A DNA stretch of 64,000 nt from Macrosoma leucophasiata (Eukaryota; Arthropoda; Insecta; Lepidoptera; Hedylidae): contig JAWQUS010000032.1 of NCBI GenBank assembly GCA_036365455.1, forward strand, positions 15,756,001 to 15,820,000, given 5' to 3'. Below the pieces are notes generated by a model. It searched no databases. It was not told the origin of the DNA and saw only the letters and a program-made list of their open reading frames with translations. How positions within the stretch are numbered: the stretch's first letter is position 1; each line of letters opens with the position of its first letter. Shown here in pieces: positions 51,904 through 62,451 of the stretch. A program made the translations under genes and the position numbers.

Positions 51904-52828
51904 GGTGTTTTTCACATAAGCTTGCGGTATACGTTCAAATGTAAACACCAAGTTATCACAATAATCGTCGCATAGTACAGTTTACGCTTGCAAATGATAA
52001 AGAAGATAAAAAAATATTTTAATTATGAAAGTTGATCACACATCACACAACACACCCGTTCACCAGCTGACGTTTTGACACAATGAGTCACAATGACAAA
52101 TGACAAATAGAGATGGATAATATGAATTCCGGATATAAAACCATGGAATTGATTTCCAACTATGACTATCTGGCAGTATTCACTAAAATCATTGGAAACA
52201 CACTTACAAGCACATCCTAATAGCATAATATCATAGATCAGCATAATGTGTGCGGTGTGTGATGTGTGATGCGTCCCTATCCTTAGCTCCGGGAACGATT
52301 CACAAGGTACAGTATACAATCCGGTGTGCAATGCACCGATGTTGTGTGTGACATTCTGTTCGCACTTCTCAGATCAGCTAGATCCATATAAGTCCGACGG
52401 ACACGGGACCTGGATGTAGTTCTCTTTTGGAACAGCCTGACCTCCTATCCATCTCTAAGCGCAAATTGTAAAAATTTTGACACATAACGTTGATGGTCAC
52501 GTTTCATTTATCTAAGAATTCAATAAATTCGCAAGTTTAATTTCTACTAAACATTCATTAACCTTTTGAAACTGGCGTGTGGGAAAACAGGGAGTCCGTT
52601 TCTGCGCAGGAAAGTAGTAAGCAGGGCAAAGCTACCCAAAATCGTCTATAAGCAAAGCAACTCATCCACTGAATTCAATACATACATAAGATAAAAATGT
52701 TAATATGCTCCATCTTTGGCAGGAGTCGCAGTCAACGATCTAAACGCGTTGAGAATTAGTAAAATCCATGCGAATCGAGTAAACATAAGTCTCAAAAAAC
52801 AAAAAATAAATGTAAAGGTACAAAAAAA

Positions 52829-52926
52829 ACGTAACTTCACGCCTGTAATTCACGTAGGGGTAGGCAGAGGTAAATGCATGCATTCAAGCATACATGCAAT
52901 CACCCAAGATTCGCCGGTTACGTTTA
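52829..52926 (-). repeat. SINE-B 3' fragment fused to a non-LTR fragment
   Basis: Minus-strand 3' end (AACTTCACGCCTGTAATTCA to CGCCGGTTACG), followed within 40 bp by the C-terminal part of a reverse transcriptase. The open frame across the join is accidental. Confidence 0.75.
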
Positions 52927-52954
52927 TAGGTACACATTGCAGTTTTATCTTATC

Positions 52955-53363
52955 TATTTTATCTTTGCGCAAGATCTGCGGTGTATCACTCACCGATCGC
53001 GTTCGTAATGAAGATGTAAGAAAGAGACTTTGTGTGAATGATAGTATCGGTGTAAAAATGAAAAAAGGCATGCTCCGATGGTTCGGGCATATAGAAAGAA
53101 TGTCGAATGAGCGAATGACTAAACAGATATACAATGCGAATGTGGATGGTTGCAGAGGCCCAGGAAGACCAAGGCTGACCTACCATGACCAAATAGGTCG
53201 AGTTCTGTCTGATGGTGGTGTCAAAAGTCTTAGGAATCGGCGTGCATGTATGAAGAGAATGATGAAGGTAGACGAGGCACGAGAGGTTTGTCAGAACCGG
53301 GATGTCTGGCGCTCTACACTCTCTGCCTACCCCGTTAGGGACCTGGCGTGAAGATACATACAT
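52955..53363 (+). pseudogene. RTE-like non-LTR reverse transcriptase C-terminus
   Basis: About 130 codons from SLRKICGVSLTDRVRNEDVR through GMLRWFGHIERMSNERMTK and GCRGPGRPRLTYHDQIGRVL to a TGA at 53349-53351. The LRWFGH-ER and GRP-R--W motifs are typical of the end of insect non-LTR ORF2 proteins. The tail is GAAGATACATACAT. The upstream 240 bp of open frame is SINE-B and unrelated sequence. Truncated reverse copies: 9890-10075, 16578-16711, 57463-57502. Confidence 0.82.
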
Positions 53364-53827
53364 TGCAGTTTTTAGTAAAAACTTCAACGCAATTTAGTTT
53401 GAACGAGATATTTCAGTTTTTGAGATTTGATATGTTTTCAAATACTTGGTCATTCATATCAATTGTACTATTAACAAAGTTATGATTGCGGTCTTGACAA
53501 AAATTGTAGTGGTGAACATGACTGGCTATCAGCAGGGGCGACGCATATGTTAATGGGAAAGCAATAAAATGTTTGTCTTTGAGGGCGCGGGGTAACCATG
53601 GTGAACCTTGAGGCGTCCCTAGCAACCTGCGGCTCTGAGCCCACAGAGTACATTTTATCTATTAGCTCCTTTAGCCCTAGGATAGACGCCCCAGCTTGCT
53701 ATTACAGAACCCGCATTATTCGCACTTGACAGCTTTTTTCTAGGGCTGTAAATTAGAGTATAGCATCTAACATGGCATGTTTACTATCCTGTGACCTGTA
53801 TAGCGAGACTTTTTATATGTAATTGTA

Positions 53828-54079
53828 ACGGTAAACAAGCATGCAGTACACATTGAAGTTAGTGATGACTGTAGCCTATGTAGACAACCACACAAAGACC
53901 AAGGTCTAAATGCAGATGCGTCACCACTCCTGAGGCCTAAGGTGTTACGCCTCTGTGCCGGAAATTACGGGGCCGTACATTAGCACTTGATAGTGCTGAA
54001 CACTATGTACCATTTAGCGGCCAGTATATTAGGTGGTGTCTACGTCCGAGAGCTCCATCACTGGAGCTCTACCACCAGT
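53828..54079 (-). repeat. SINE-A copy followed by (AG)n
   Basis: Minus-strand copy with small deletions. Its 5' end abuts an (AG)n microsatellite at about 54083-54100. Confidence 0.85.
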
Positions 54080-54141
54080 AAAAGAGAGAGAGAGAGAGAG
54101 ACTAGTGATTCATTAACAAATAAGGAACAAAATAAAAGATA

Positions 54142-54782
54142 ATTGTTTTATATTATTTCGCATTAACACATGCTTGTGAAATTTTATTTTTAAAGAAAAA
54201 TGGAAAGAAAAATTTGACTTCAGACGAGACTCGAACTCGCGACCTACTGGGAATCTAGTCCAGCCGCTCTTCCAATTGAGCTACTGAAGCCCTGCCCGAT
54301 TTGTCAAATCTTTCCTTCACATCTATTGCATTGCTTTATGGTAGCAGCAGCGCCATCTATTACCAACTATGCTAGTTAGGCAACCGATATAATAGACTGC
54401 TGCTACCATAAAGCAATGCAATAGATGTGAAGGAAAGATTTGACAAATCGGGCAGGGTTTCAGTAGCTCAATTGGAAGAGCGGCTGGACTAGATTCCCAG
54501 TAGGTCGCGAGTTCGAGTCTCGTCTGAAGTCAATTTTTTCTAAGTATTATATCGGTTATTATTCTAAGTATTATATCGGTTGCCTAACTAGCATAGTTGG
54601 TAATAGATGGCGCTGCTGCTACCATAAAGCAATGCAATAGATGTGAAGGAAAGATTTGACAAATCGGGCAGGGCTTCAGTAGCTCAATTGGAAGAGCGGC
54701 TGGACTAGATTCCCAGTAGGTCGCGAGTTCGAGTCTCGCCTGAAGTCAAATTTTTCTTTCCATTTTTCTTTAAACATAAAAT
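54142..54782. repeat. Cluster of three SINE-C units, one inverted
   Basis: A minus-strand unit (54142-54397) abuts a plus unit (54398-54540), followed by another plus unit (54575-54782). Each contains the complete tRNA-like module, and they differ by only a few bases. The first two units join head to head through GGCAACCGATATAATAGAC, forming a large imperfect palindrome. Confidence 0.87.
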
Positions 54783-55637
54783 AAAATAAAAGATTTAAAT
54801 TTAAAAAAATAAAATGGCATTTATTTCAAGTAATTCTGACAATCATCTCACAACATAGGTTGTGCGTATATTAAAATATAATACAGGTACTTAACCTAAC
54901 AAATCAACACTTAAACAACGACCAAGGCGACCCTACACTTAACTATGCATAACAATAATAATTATAAACAACACATCAAAATGAACACAGTAGAATAGAT
55001 GGCTCACAGTTTTTACATTACATTTATACACATAAAATAGAGGGTAATTTAATTTCCAGTACTAGCAACATTTATTTCTATAAATATTTCCTAAAACTTT
55101 TTTGCCAGTCAGGAATGGGAACGGCGTCCAGACATAATTATGCATCGATAAATAATCATTAAACAAATTGTCCATTATAATAAAGTTGAAAATAAATAAA
55201 CTGAAACTAACACATATCACAGAAATATGTTCAATAAAAATATTTGTAAATAGCTACACTAGAAATTTCTAAAAACAGCTGCCAATATTCGTAACTCAAA
55301 TAAGGATTGTAAAAGCTTTAAATTATTAACAACTACTAGCTATAATACAAAACCTGAGGTAAACTTTTATAGTATACTATTACAGATGTAAACCATAAAT
55401 GGCAATCTCATCTATTCCTACACAGTACTTACTAAAAATATTAAGTTAGGTACCAAAGTGTATATTTGTATATTATACATTAGAGAGTATAATAGCGCTG
55501 CCATAATATATACAATGTAAATGCATCGAAAGATATACATTACTAATTATATAAACGGACATAAACCAGTTTATTCAATAATATATCATCACCTTTAAAA
55601 TAAAAGTTTTTGTGTTACAACATACCGGCAGGTTTAA

Positions 55638-55755
55638 AGAATGTTATCTCTATCACCTATACGCTCTGAGGATATGTGTGATAGAGACGTCGATATACAG
55701 TGTTGTCTCTATCACTCATAGGTTCTGTGAATATGAGTGATAAAGAAGACTATCT
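55638..55755. repeat. Two tandem stem-loops
   Basis: Stem 1 pairs 55647-55656 (TCTCTATCAC) with 55678-55687; stem 2 pairs 55710-55719 (TATCACTCAT) with 55733-55742. The two units resemble each other (GTTATCTCTATCAC, GTTGTCTCTATCAC), so one is a diverged duplicate. Confidence 0.65.
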
Positions 55756-56756
55756 AAAAGTCAATGCCAGTCAAGTTGTAATATTTACGGGTCGGTATTG
55801 TATTCAATAGTGAGCTATTTAATTTGATACAGAATTCAGATTTGAAAACAATGTCACATAAAACATTGTAATTTACGTTACGTAGAGTGAGACATTCTGT
55901 AAGCCTTTTTCGTCGCGTCTAATTAAGCCAAAGTTGTAACACTTGTTTTATTCGAGAACTTCTATCGATTACGTACTGAAAAAGGTTAATTACGATAAGA
56001 ACTTGAAAAATATGTCTGTAAAGTCGGTTTTTCACGGGCGATAATTTTATTTGAGAACATAAGAAATCATGCGTCATAAGCTCTTAGGTCGATCGTGATT
56101 CTCTATACTTTTTTTCACGCTTTCGCTTGCACCCTCGGTTTCCGGCGGAACGTGACACATTTTCGTGCGTGCAGCCGGCGTTCACCGAATTTTGCTTTAT
56201 CACATGAAAATTCGAACCAAAACTAGTGGAACAAATGGCAATGATATATTTTTCAAACCTTTTAACCTCTCACATCCTCTTTTACAAAAGGCAGGTACAT
56301 TACAGCATTCATTTGGTCACTACTTATTTATGAAAGAATTAAGAATATCACTAATATAGAAATAGCTAGTCAGACTGTGCGTGTTCATTTTTGTAGCTCA
56401 AATATAAGGCACAACGCATTACGTACACGTTTTTCCAAGCGATACACTTTAAAACAATAAACAAACACATGTTGGGATAAAATAATCAATTATTTAACAA
56501 CGAATAACACCCCTAACTTTACCAGTCTGTATGGAAAAAATAACAATAGGTATCTCGATATCGAATTTATGGGCGTATATCGATATTGTGAGCAATATAA
56601 TTTGAATACATATTTCAATATATACTTACATCGATATTTTTTCGCATTTCAGACATCCCTAGTATTCCTTGGGCCTGTGAGACTATAAAATTTTAGGACA
56701 GATTATTTTAAAACATTTATTATTTTAACACGTTTTAAATTGAAATAAAACTATTT

Positions 56757-56851
56757 TTACGGATTTATCTCGCGTATATTAAACTAAAAATGTTTTTAAA
56801 AAAATAGTTTTATTTCAATGAGTGTAGCTTGCGAAAACCTAAGAACATATC
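56757..56851 (+). mobile_element. Second copy of the tail at 15580-15659, with inverted start
   Basis: Begins with the inverse of ACGCGAGATAAATCCG and continues AGTTTTATTTCAATGAGTGT and GCGAAAACCTAAGAACATA in the same order as 15600-15659. Confidence 0.65.
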
Positions 56852-59229
56852 ACATTTTAAATTGTCACAAATAGCGAAACATACCAATAAAACGAAATAT
56901 TGCCGAAATATTGCGGCCATACATAAATGGCAAATTAGCAACACTTTGAATGCAAGATAAAAAAATGGACGATATATTCAAACAAATGTAGTAATTATTA
57001 AAATAAACCCAATAAAATAGTTTCACATCACAATACGTCACATTTATAATACGGGTTTTTTTTTTTAAACAATACTGCATGCAAACGATTTTTAATATTT
57101 TTTTGGTATGAAAATACTTAATTTCACAATAATTTCCAAATGTCAAAAGTTTTTTATTCAAAATCAAATATTGTCAAAATTGTTTAAGGCCTTTTACGAC
57201 GTTGAACCGTTGATGTTGAAAGGCATTGAATTTAACCACATAATAATATAATACTATAGAACTGCAGTCGAGTTGTAAAAAAAATGTAGTTTTTACTTTC
57301 GTTAACGCTTTTTAATAATCCCCCACAAAAAGTTACTTACTTAATTTAATTTAATACCCCATTCAATAATGCATTACAGATTTGTTATAGATTCGAGGAA
57401 GGTATATAAATTATTTTCACAAGATGCACTTCCTAATAACTCGTTATATTTATAACGTATCTTCACGCTAAGTCCCTTATGGGGTAGGCAGAGAGCGTGG
57501 AGTAATCGAATAATTAGAACACTTTAATTGACAATAGTAATACATAAATAATCTAGCTAACTAATAAGCATTCACACAAAAACAGCAGACATTCAAAATT
57601 TAAATAAATACGTTACACAGAAACACAAGCATAAATCAAACATCACACTTGTGTAAAATTTCCATACAATATTAATACACTTTCTATACATAGTTAAAAT
57701 TGGAAATATATTAAAATTTAATGTCCTCAGTATAGGTATCGGCACGGATTTTGAGCGCTAGCCTACACCTACACCGAAATTAACTACTGAATGGTATGAA
57801 CTAAGGCACGAGAACGGAGAATCATACTAATACAATGATTGAAGCTAATCGCACGACGAATTCGACCACGGCGCGCCCGTCCCCCACCCCACCCCACCCC
57901 ACCCGCGTGTTGTTATTCCAGTCACCATCAAACGATGACAAGAGTAAAAGTCAGTCAGTCAGTCAGTCACAGTCAGTAATTCGAGTAAAGCGATGGCTAC
58001 TTTACCAGAACATTTACAATGAAGTTTTGGAGGCAACCCGAAAGGACGTGTTTTCGCACTGTTATTCTATTTCACTATACACGGGCACTGTAATAAGCCG
58101 ATATCAAACAAAATGCCATCGACTTTATTTAACATAACTCAAAAATACAGCAAAAAAAAGGAAATAAAATAAGAGCACCACACGCTTCTTTCAAGGTTAA
58201 ATAAAAAGATGAAATATTAAATATTAATAATTTATATTTTTAATTTGCATATTATAATGTAATAATTTTAATATTATTTATCTGTGCTGCATGTTGAACG
58301 AAACATCAAGCACGGGACGTGACGTCATATGTTCGTACAACAAATATTTAACACAAGTGATACTTTGACTAATTGGCTCTTTTTATGGATGTTTTCTACG
58401 TTATCTACAAGAAAAATAAGTTAAAGAAAATTCAACAAAATTTATTTGCACTTGATTTTGTGAGCTTCACTTTGATTGCGAACAGTTGACGTCACATTGT
58501 TGTGTCATACGGCACCGTTTACGCGGCATTTTTTAAATTATAAAATGTATGTGTAGTTTGTGGTACTTAAGCTTGTTTAAATAATAAAATTAATATTTTT
58601 TATGGTTAAATAAACGCATAAAGAACAATTTTAGACACCTTCTGAAAAGTTATCAGATTCCCTATTGGTAAGCTATGCGAGAGACGGCGAAAGCCCGCCG
58701 GCAGGCTCTTAAACAATGCCATCGACGTTAACACGTCACTTGAGTCATTTAAACGTAGTTTTAACCGACCCCTGTTCTGTTGTCCAGTGCTCAAGATCTA
58801 TGTCGGTACCTATACATAATGTGTAAATTCTGAATAAAAAAATAAGAACATGTAAACCGTTGGTTTGTACATACTAATTGGCCTTCAAAAGTATAAGGCG
58901 TAATTGTTCTACTAATAGGCCTCTAAAATGCACTTCAACAATTGACATAGACAAAGAGTTATCTAAGATTATCGGAACATTATCCCCATTATTAATAAAC
59001 CTATAGCAGCCAAGAAGTTATTCAGATTTTCGTCGCATCGGGTTTGCGCTGACAGCGGGTGTGTTAGCGTTACCGAACATATATAGCGGTGACTTACGAG
59101 CGACGCGTATAATACTGGTATCCTACTGAGGCCGACAAGTCAACGCGAGTGCGAAGAGGCTAAGAGTTTACAAGTCCCCGATCATTCACCTATGGTATTC
59201 TTCTTCAAATTTCACTTATTCTTCCTTCT

Positions 59230-59375
59230 TTACAAGAAGTGAGAAGTCCAGAAGATGTTGGCGAGGATGCCGGCGATCATCAGGGAGAAGTATATCACCA
59301 CTGCCGCCCACCATAACCTCTTCTCCCACTTTCTCTTCTCGAGGTTTCTGAGCACACCGATACCGACGAGAAGAC
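59230..59375 (-). CDS. Rhomboid terminal exon
   Basis: Completes AG|LLVGIGVLRNLEKRKWEK, then a last membrane segment in LWWAAVVIYFSLMIAGILA and the end WTSHFL before TAA at 59232-59230. Acceptor TTTCTAG follows a good pyrimidine tract. A repeat carrying CTAG-type hairpins (59405-59605) lies 29 bp upstream, in the intron. Confidence 0.93.
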
Positions 59376-62285
59376 CTAGAAAGAGACAATAGGATTTATA
59401 TTACAGACTAGCTGTCCCCGCGACTTCGTCAGCGTGAGAATTTATGATTGTTCAGTATCTACCCCGACGAAGTCGTGGGCGAAGCTAGTATAAAAGTAGC
59501 CTAAGTTACTCCTTATTACTATCTAGCTATCTGCCAGTGAAAGACCCGTCAAAATCGGTCCAGCCGTTCCCAAGATTAGCCCCGCCAAACAGACAGACAG
59601 ACAAAAAAATGTTGTTTTGGTATATGTACCATGTGCATTTAGTAAAAAGCGGTTATTTTTATATTACAAACAGACACTCCAATTTTATTTATTTGTATAT
59701 GTGTCATAAAATTATAAAGAGCTCGAGGTCGTAAGGACCGCGGAGGCACGTCCACATTCTCGCTAAATGGTAGTATTCAGAGCTATCGTGTTGCGGACAG
59801 TTAATAAAGTACCACCGCGTAATTTCCAGCATAGAGGCAAATCACCTTAGCCACCAATGTGAACTATATGCTTGTCTGTTACTTCATGTATTAAAAAAGG
59901 AGTCTCTTTGATAATAAATAATAATGGATGACTGGTAAATCTTGGGACACTTTACTACTGGGTGATATGATAAGTACTCGAATCTCATCGTGTATATTAA
60001 ATAGGCACCTAATATTTGACCAAATTATTCGTTCTTACCGCGCCCGCCGTACAACATATCGGTATGCGACGATACGATAATAACGGCTGGCTTCTGGAAG
60101 ATCGTTGATATAGATTAAAAAGAGAAAAGGCCAAAAATACTACCCTGTGGAACACCTGATTCGCTTATCAGAGGTTTTGACCTAAATTAAGCATTAGACC
60201 AGGCATTTTACTGGTGGTACAGTACCAGTGTAGGGTCTCGAGGGCGTAATAGTCTCAGGAGTGGGAACGCATCTGCATTTTGACATTTAATTTTTGTGTT
60301 GATGTCTGTAGGCTGCAGTTATCACTTAACGTCCATGTCAATTGCATGCTTGTTTGACGATATCGCGTGATAATTGTGACCAGCGTGGAATATCGAGAGT
60401 GAAAGATACAGAAGCATAGTGTCTGTAAAGTTACACTAACCAGCCACAGCCCCGGCGAGATGTGCCACGTAGCCGATGTTCTGTGTGGTGTGGCGCGCGT
60501 ACCGGTCGTACACCGCCGTGCCCACATCCACGGCCGCTAGCAACAGGAATACCACCAGCTGGATGATCGCGAACTCCATTTCTGACCAGTTCTGCAAACG
60601 TGACAAAACATTATTTAAGATATGTGAGCATTTTTTGGCGTTGGATCGTGACGACCCCACCCCACAAGTGGAGAGAATTTTTTCCCGGCAGTCAGTCAAC
60701 CGAACAGTGGTGGTCAAACCATTCTAATTACAACAAAATATATTATTATGTATAATTAAAATAGTCTTCCTGATTCCGGTAACATACTTGATGTCCAAAA
60801 TGTTCGATCTTTATTGTTGTGTTTATTACATATGGTGCCATCTAGTTAAGCAAACAGGAAACTAAGTACGTCACGTAAAATAACACCCCGAGCCATCTAG
60901 TGAAGAACAAGGAAACTAGCAATTATAGAACAGAAAATGGTGCGCTTCCGAAATTTTCATACAAATTAACTGTCAAACCGCTTTTTGCTAGACACTGGAA
61001 AAATTATATTCCGTTCCTACTTTATCGTTAAATGCTTAAACACATCACATCTTACCATAATAATAGTGGCAATATGCGCAGCGATGAGTGCGTAAACACC
61101 TCCCGAAGCTCCCGCCAGATGGACCTTAGGGTCCGTCAGACTAGTGGCCAGGGAGCCTGCCGCCACCCCCGCCAAGTACACCAACATAACTCGCCACCAT
61201 CGGTGGACCATCTCCAGAGGCACACCGAGGAACAGTTGGACTAGCAGGTTAACTAGCAAATGGACTACGCTGAAATGAAATATTGCCTTTTAAGTCTTCT
61301 CCAAGAGATGAAAATTTACTAAGATATTAAATATAAGAAAGTTTTTATTTTTATTTGTTTCGCCAGTTTCGTTTTGTCCCATGTAATTGGTGGCGAACCT
61401 ATTTAAATAGTCGGGTGCAATACCAAGCTGTTAGGGTGGCATTGGAAAATTTCGAGACAGTGGAAAAATTCCAATTGACCTCAGCGTAGCAGTAGTGGCT
61501 TGCCACCACTACATAACTTATGCAGTGAGTTTCATGCATCGACTACATAAAGATCGAGGCTACTGGAATGCCTCCGTAGCCTATTGGTAGCAGGCCACGA
61601 CCACTACGCTGGGGTCCTGGGTTCGATTCCCGGGTTGGGGCTATCAGAGTTAACGGTGTAAAATCCTCTATCTCTGGTTCTATTGAGATTTTTCCATTTT
61701 CCGGAAGTTGCCCAGTACCTTAAAGTTTGGTCATGTGCCCGGAGATGTCAACAGACTCCCCCATGCAAAAATCGTATGCTTGAATGCTTACATTTTCCTC
61801 TGCTTACTCCTTTGGGGATTACGGGTGTGTTATTACGTATTTAAGACAAAAAGTGGTTCGTGTTCAAAAGCATTTGAGCACCTCTGATCCATGCTATGAA
61901 TTTTTTTTAAAGCTGTAGCTGTAACACCTCCGAGGTAACTTTGTTCCTCGCCCAAAGTCTACATTTTCACAACATTCCTTTGCATACGTTATTACGAAAA
62001 ATAATCAAATCTAAAATAAAAAATAGTTCTCTCCAACTCACCCGACATGCACCAGCATATAAGTGATGAAGCGCCACGCCTCGTGTCTTTTGTGTGGATT
62101 GTATATGAAGATCTGTGCAATAGGGCCAGTGGCGTCAGTCTTTCCTTGGGCGGCGTCATAGCAGAACAGAACTATCTCCACCAGGGATATCAGGATCATA
62201 CAGATGGCGGGTGGCCAGCATGTGTACTCTTCTTCGTAGGTGCCGTCTGTATAGTTGAAAATCGACTTGGTTTGGACTACACGGA
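59230..62285 (-). CDS. Rhomboid-family intramembrane serine protease, last four exons
   Basis: Four exons (62285-62042, 61269-61056, 60591-60441, 59375-59230) join in frame to a TAA stop. Rhomboids cleave single-pass membrane proteins within the bilayer; some activate EGF-type ligands. The visible protein has the L1-loop motif EAWRFITYMLVH, an Asn in HLLVNLL, the nucleophile motif GASGG and the catalytic His in YVAHLAGAVAG, so the Ser-His dyad is intact. The order of motifs and the GVPLEMVH and YLAGVAAGSLATS segments resemble the RHBDL2/Rho-4 branch more than Drosophila rhomboid-1, but I cannot settle orthology. The N-terminus lies to the right. No close AATAAA is evident after the stop. Confidence 0.93.
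59405..59605. repeat. Hairpin repeat related to 8066-8607, in rhomboid intron
   Basis: CTAGCTGTCCCCGCGACTTC opposite GACGAAGTCGTGGGCGAAGC, then CCAGTGAAAGACCCGTCAAA and an (ACAG)n run, which is the 8026-8130 sequence in reverse. Confidence 0.7.
59758..59893 (+). repeat. SINE-A copy, old
   Basis: Diverged plus-strand copy (CGCTAAATGGTAGTATTCAG onward) after the rhomboid terminal intron's hairpin repeat. Confidence 0.62.
60209..60357 (+). repeat. SINE-A copy with internal deletion
   Basis: The 5' 40 bp joined to the 3' 110 bp; the central part is missing. In the rhomboid intron close to exon 60441-60591. Confidence 0.75.
60441..60591 (-). CDS. Rhomboid exon with catalytic histidine
   Basis: Encodes NWSEMEFAIIQLVVFLLLAA, then YDRYARHTTQNIGYVAHL and AGAVAG. 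The His of VAHLAG completes the dyad. Acceptor TTTGCAG, donor GCTG|GTTAGT, phase 1. A partial SINE-A copy (60209-60357) lies 84 bp downstream. Confidence 0.94.
61056..61269 (-). CDS. Rhomboid exon with catalytic serine
   Basis: Encodes VVHLLVNLLVQLFLGVPLEM, RVMLVYLAGVAAGSLATS, and HLAGASGGVYALIAAHIAT. The Ser of GASGG is the nucleophile. Acceptor ATTTCAG, donor ATG|GTAAGA. Confidence 0.94.
61367..61500 (-). repeat. SINE-B fragment
   Basis: Minus-strand middle part (TTTGTCCCATGTAATTGGTG to AATTCCAATTGACC), strongly diverged. Confidence 0.65.
61568..61841 (+). repeat. SINE-B copy in rhomboid intron
   Basis: Plus-strand copy with head TGCCTCCGTAGCCTATTGG and B box GGGTTCGATTCCCGGG. A partial, inverted copy precedes it (61367-61500). 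Confidence 0.87.
62042..62285 (-). CDS. Rhomboid exon with first membrane segment and L1 loop
   Basis: Starts x|TC CGT GTA and encodes SIFNYTDGTYEEEYTCWPP, the first transmembrane segment (AICMILISLVEIVLFCYD), and the L1 loop ending EAWRFITYMLVHVG. Two in-frame acceptors nine bases apart (AG before 62285 or before 62276) are possible; the upstream one directly follows a pyrimidine-rich tract and is preferred. Donor GG|GTGAGT, phase 2. Confidence 0.88.
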
Positions 62286-62451
62286 CTACGCAACACAAAG
62301 AGGAAAGCGGGGGATTCAGGGTTAGGTAAAGCCGGTGACGGGTGTTGTTAATTTTCGGAGATGCATATTGTGTTATGTGAAACAATAATAGTGGATACAA
62401 AGTTGTAAAAATTGCGAATAGACAATAACATAGTAAATGAAGTTGAGTCAA

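Larger units (their letters stand above)
54783..59229. other. Mostly single-copy-looking intergenic DNA downstream of rhomboid
   Basis: Apart from the stem-loops (55638), the tail copy at 56757, a 40-bp non-LTR scrap (57463), (CCCCA)n near 57882 and (CAGT)n near 57951, I recognise no repeats in 4.4 kb, unlike the rest of the window. On the minus strand, GAAATAAATGCC near 54820 could be a distant poly(A) signal for a long rhomboid 3' UTR. No ORF of interest. Confidence 0.45.

Noticed and set aside
52716..52960. Long open frame (211 codons, +) as a single gene
   Set aside because: The first part is read through a reversed SINE-B fragment and unrelated sequence; only 52955-53351 is protein-like, and that is a retroelement tail.
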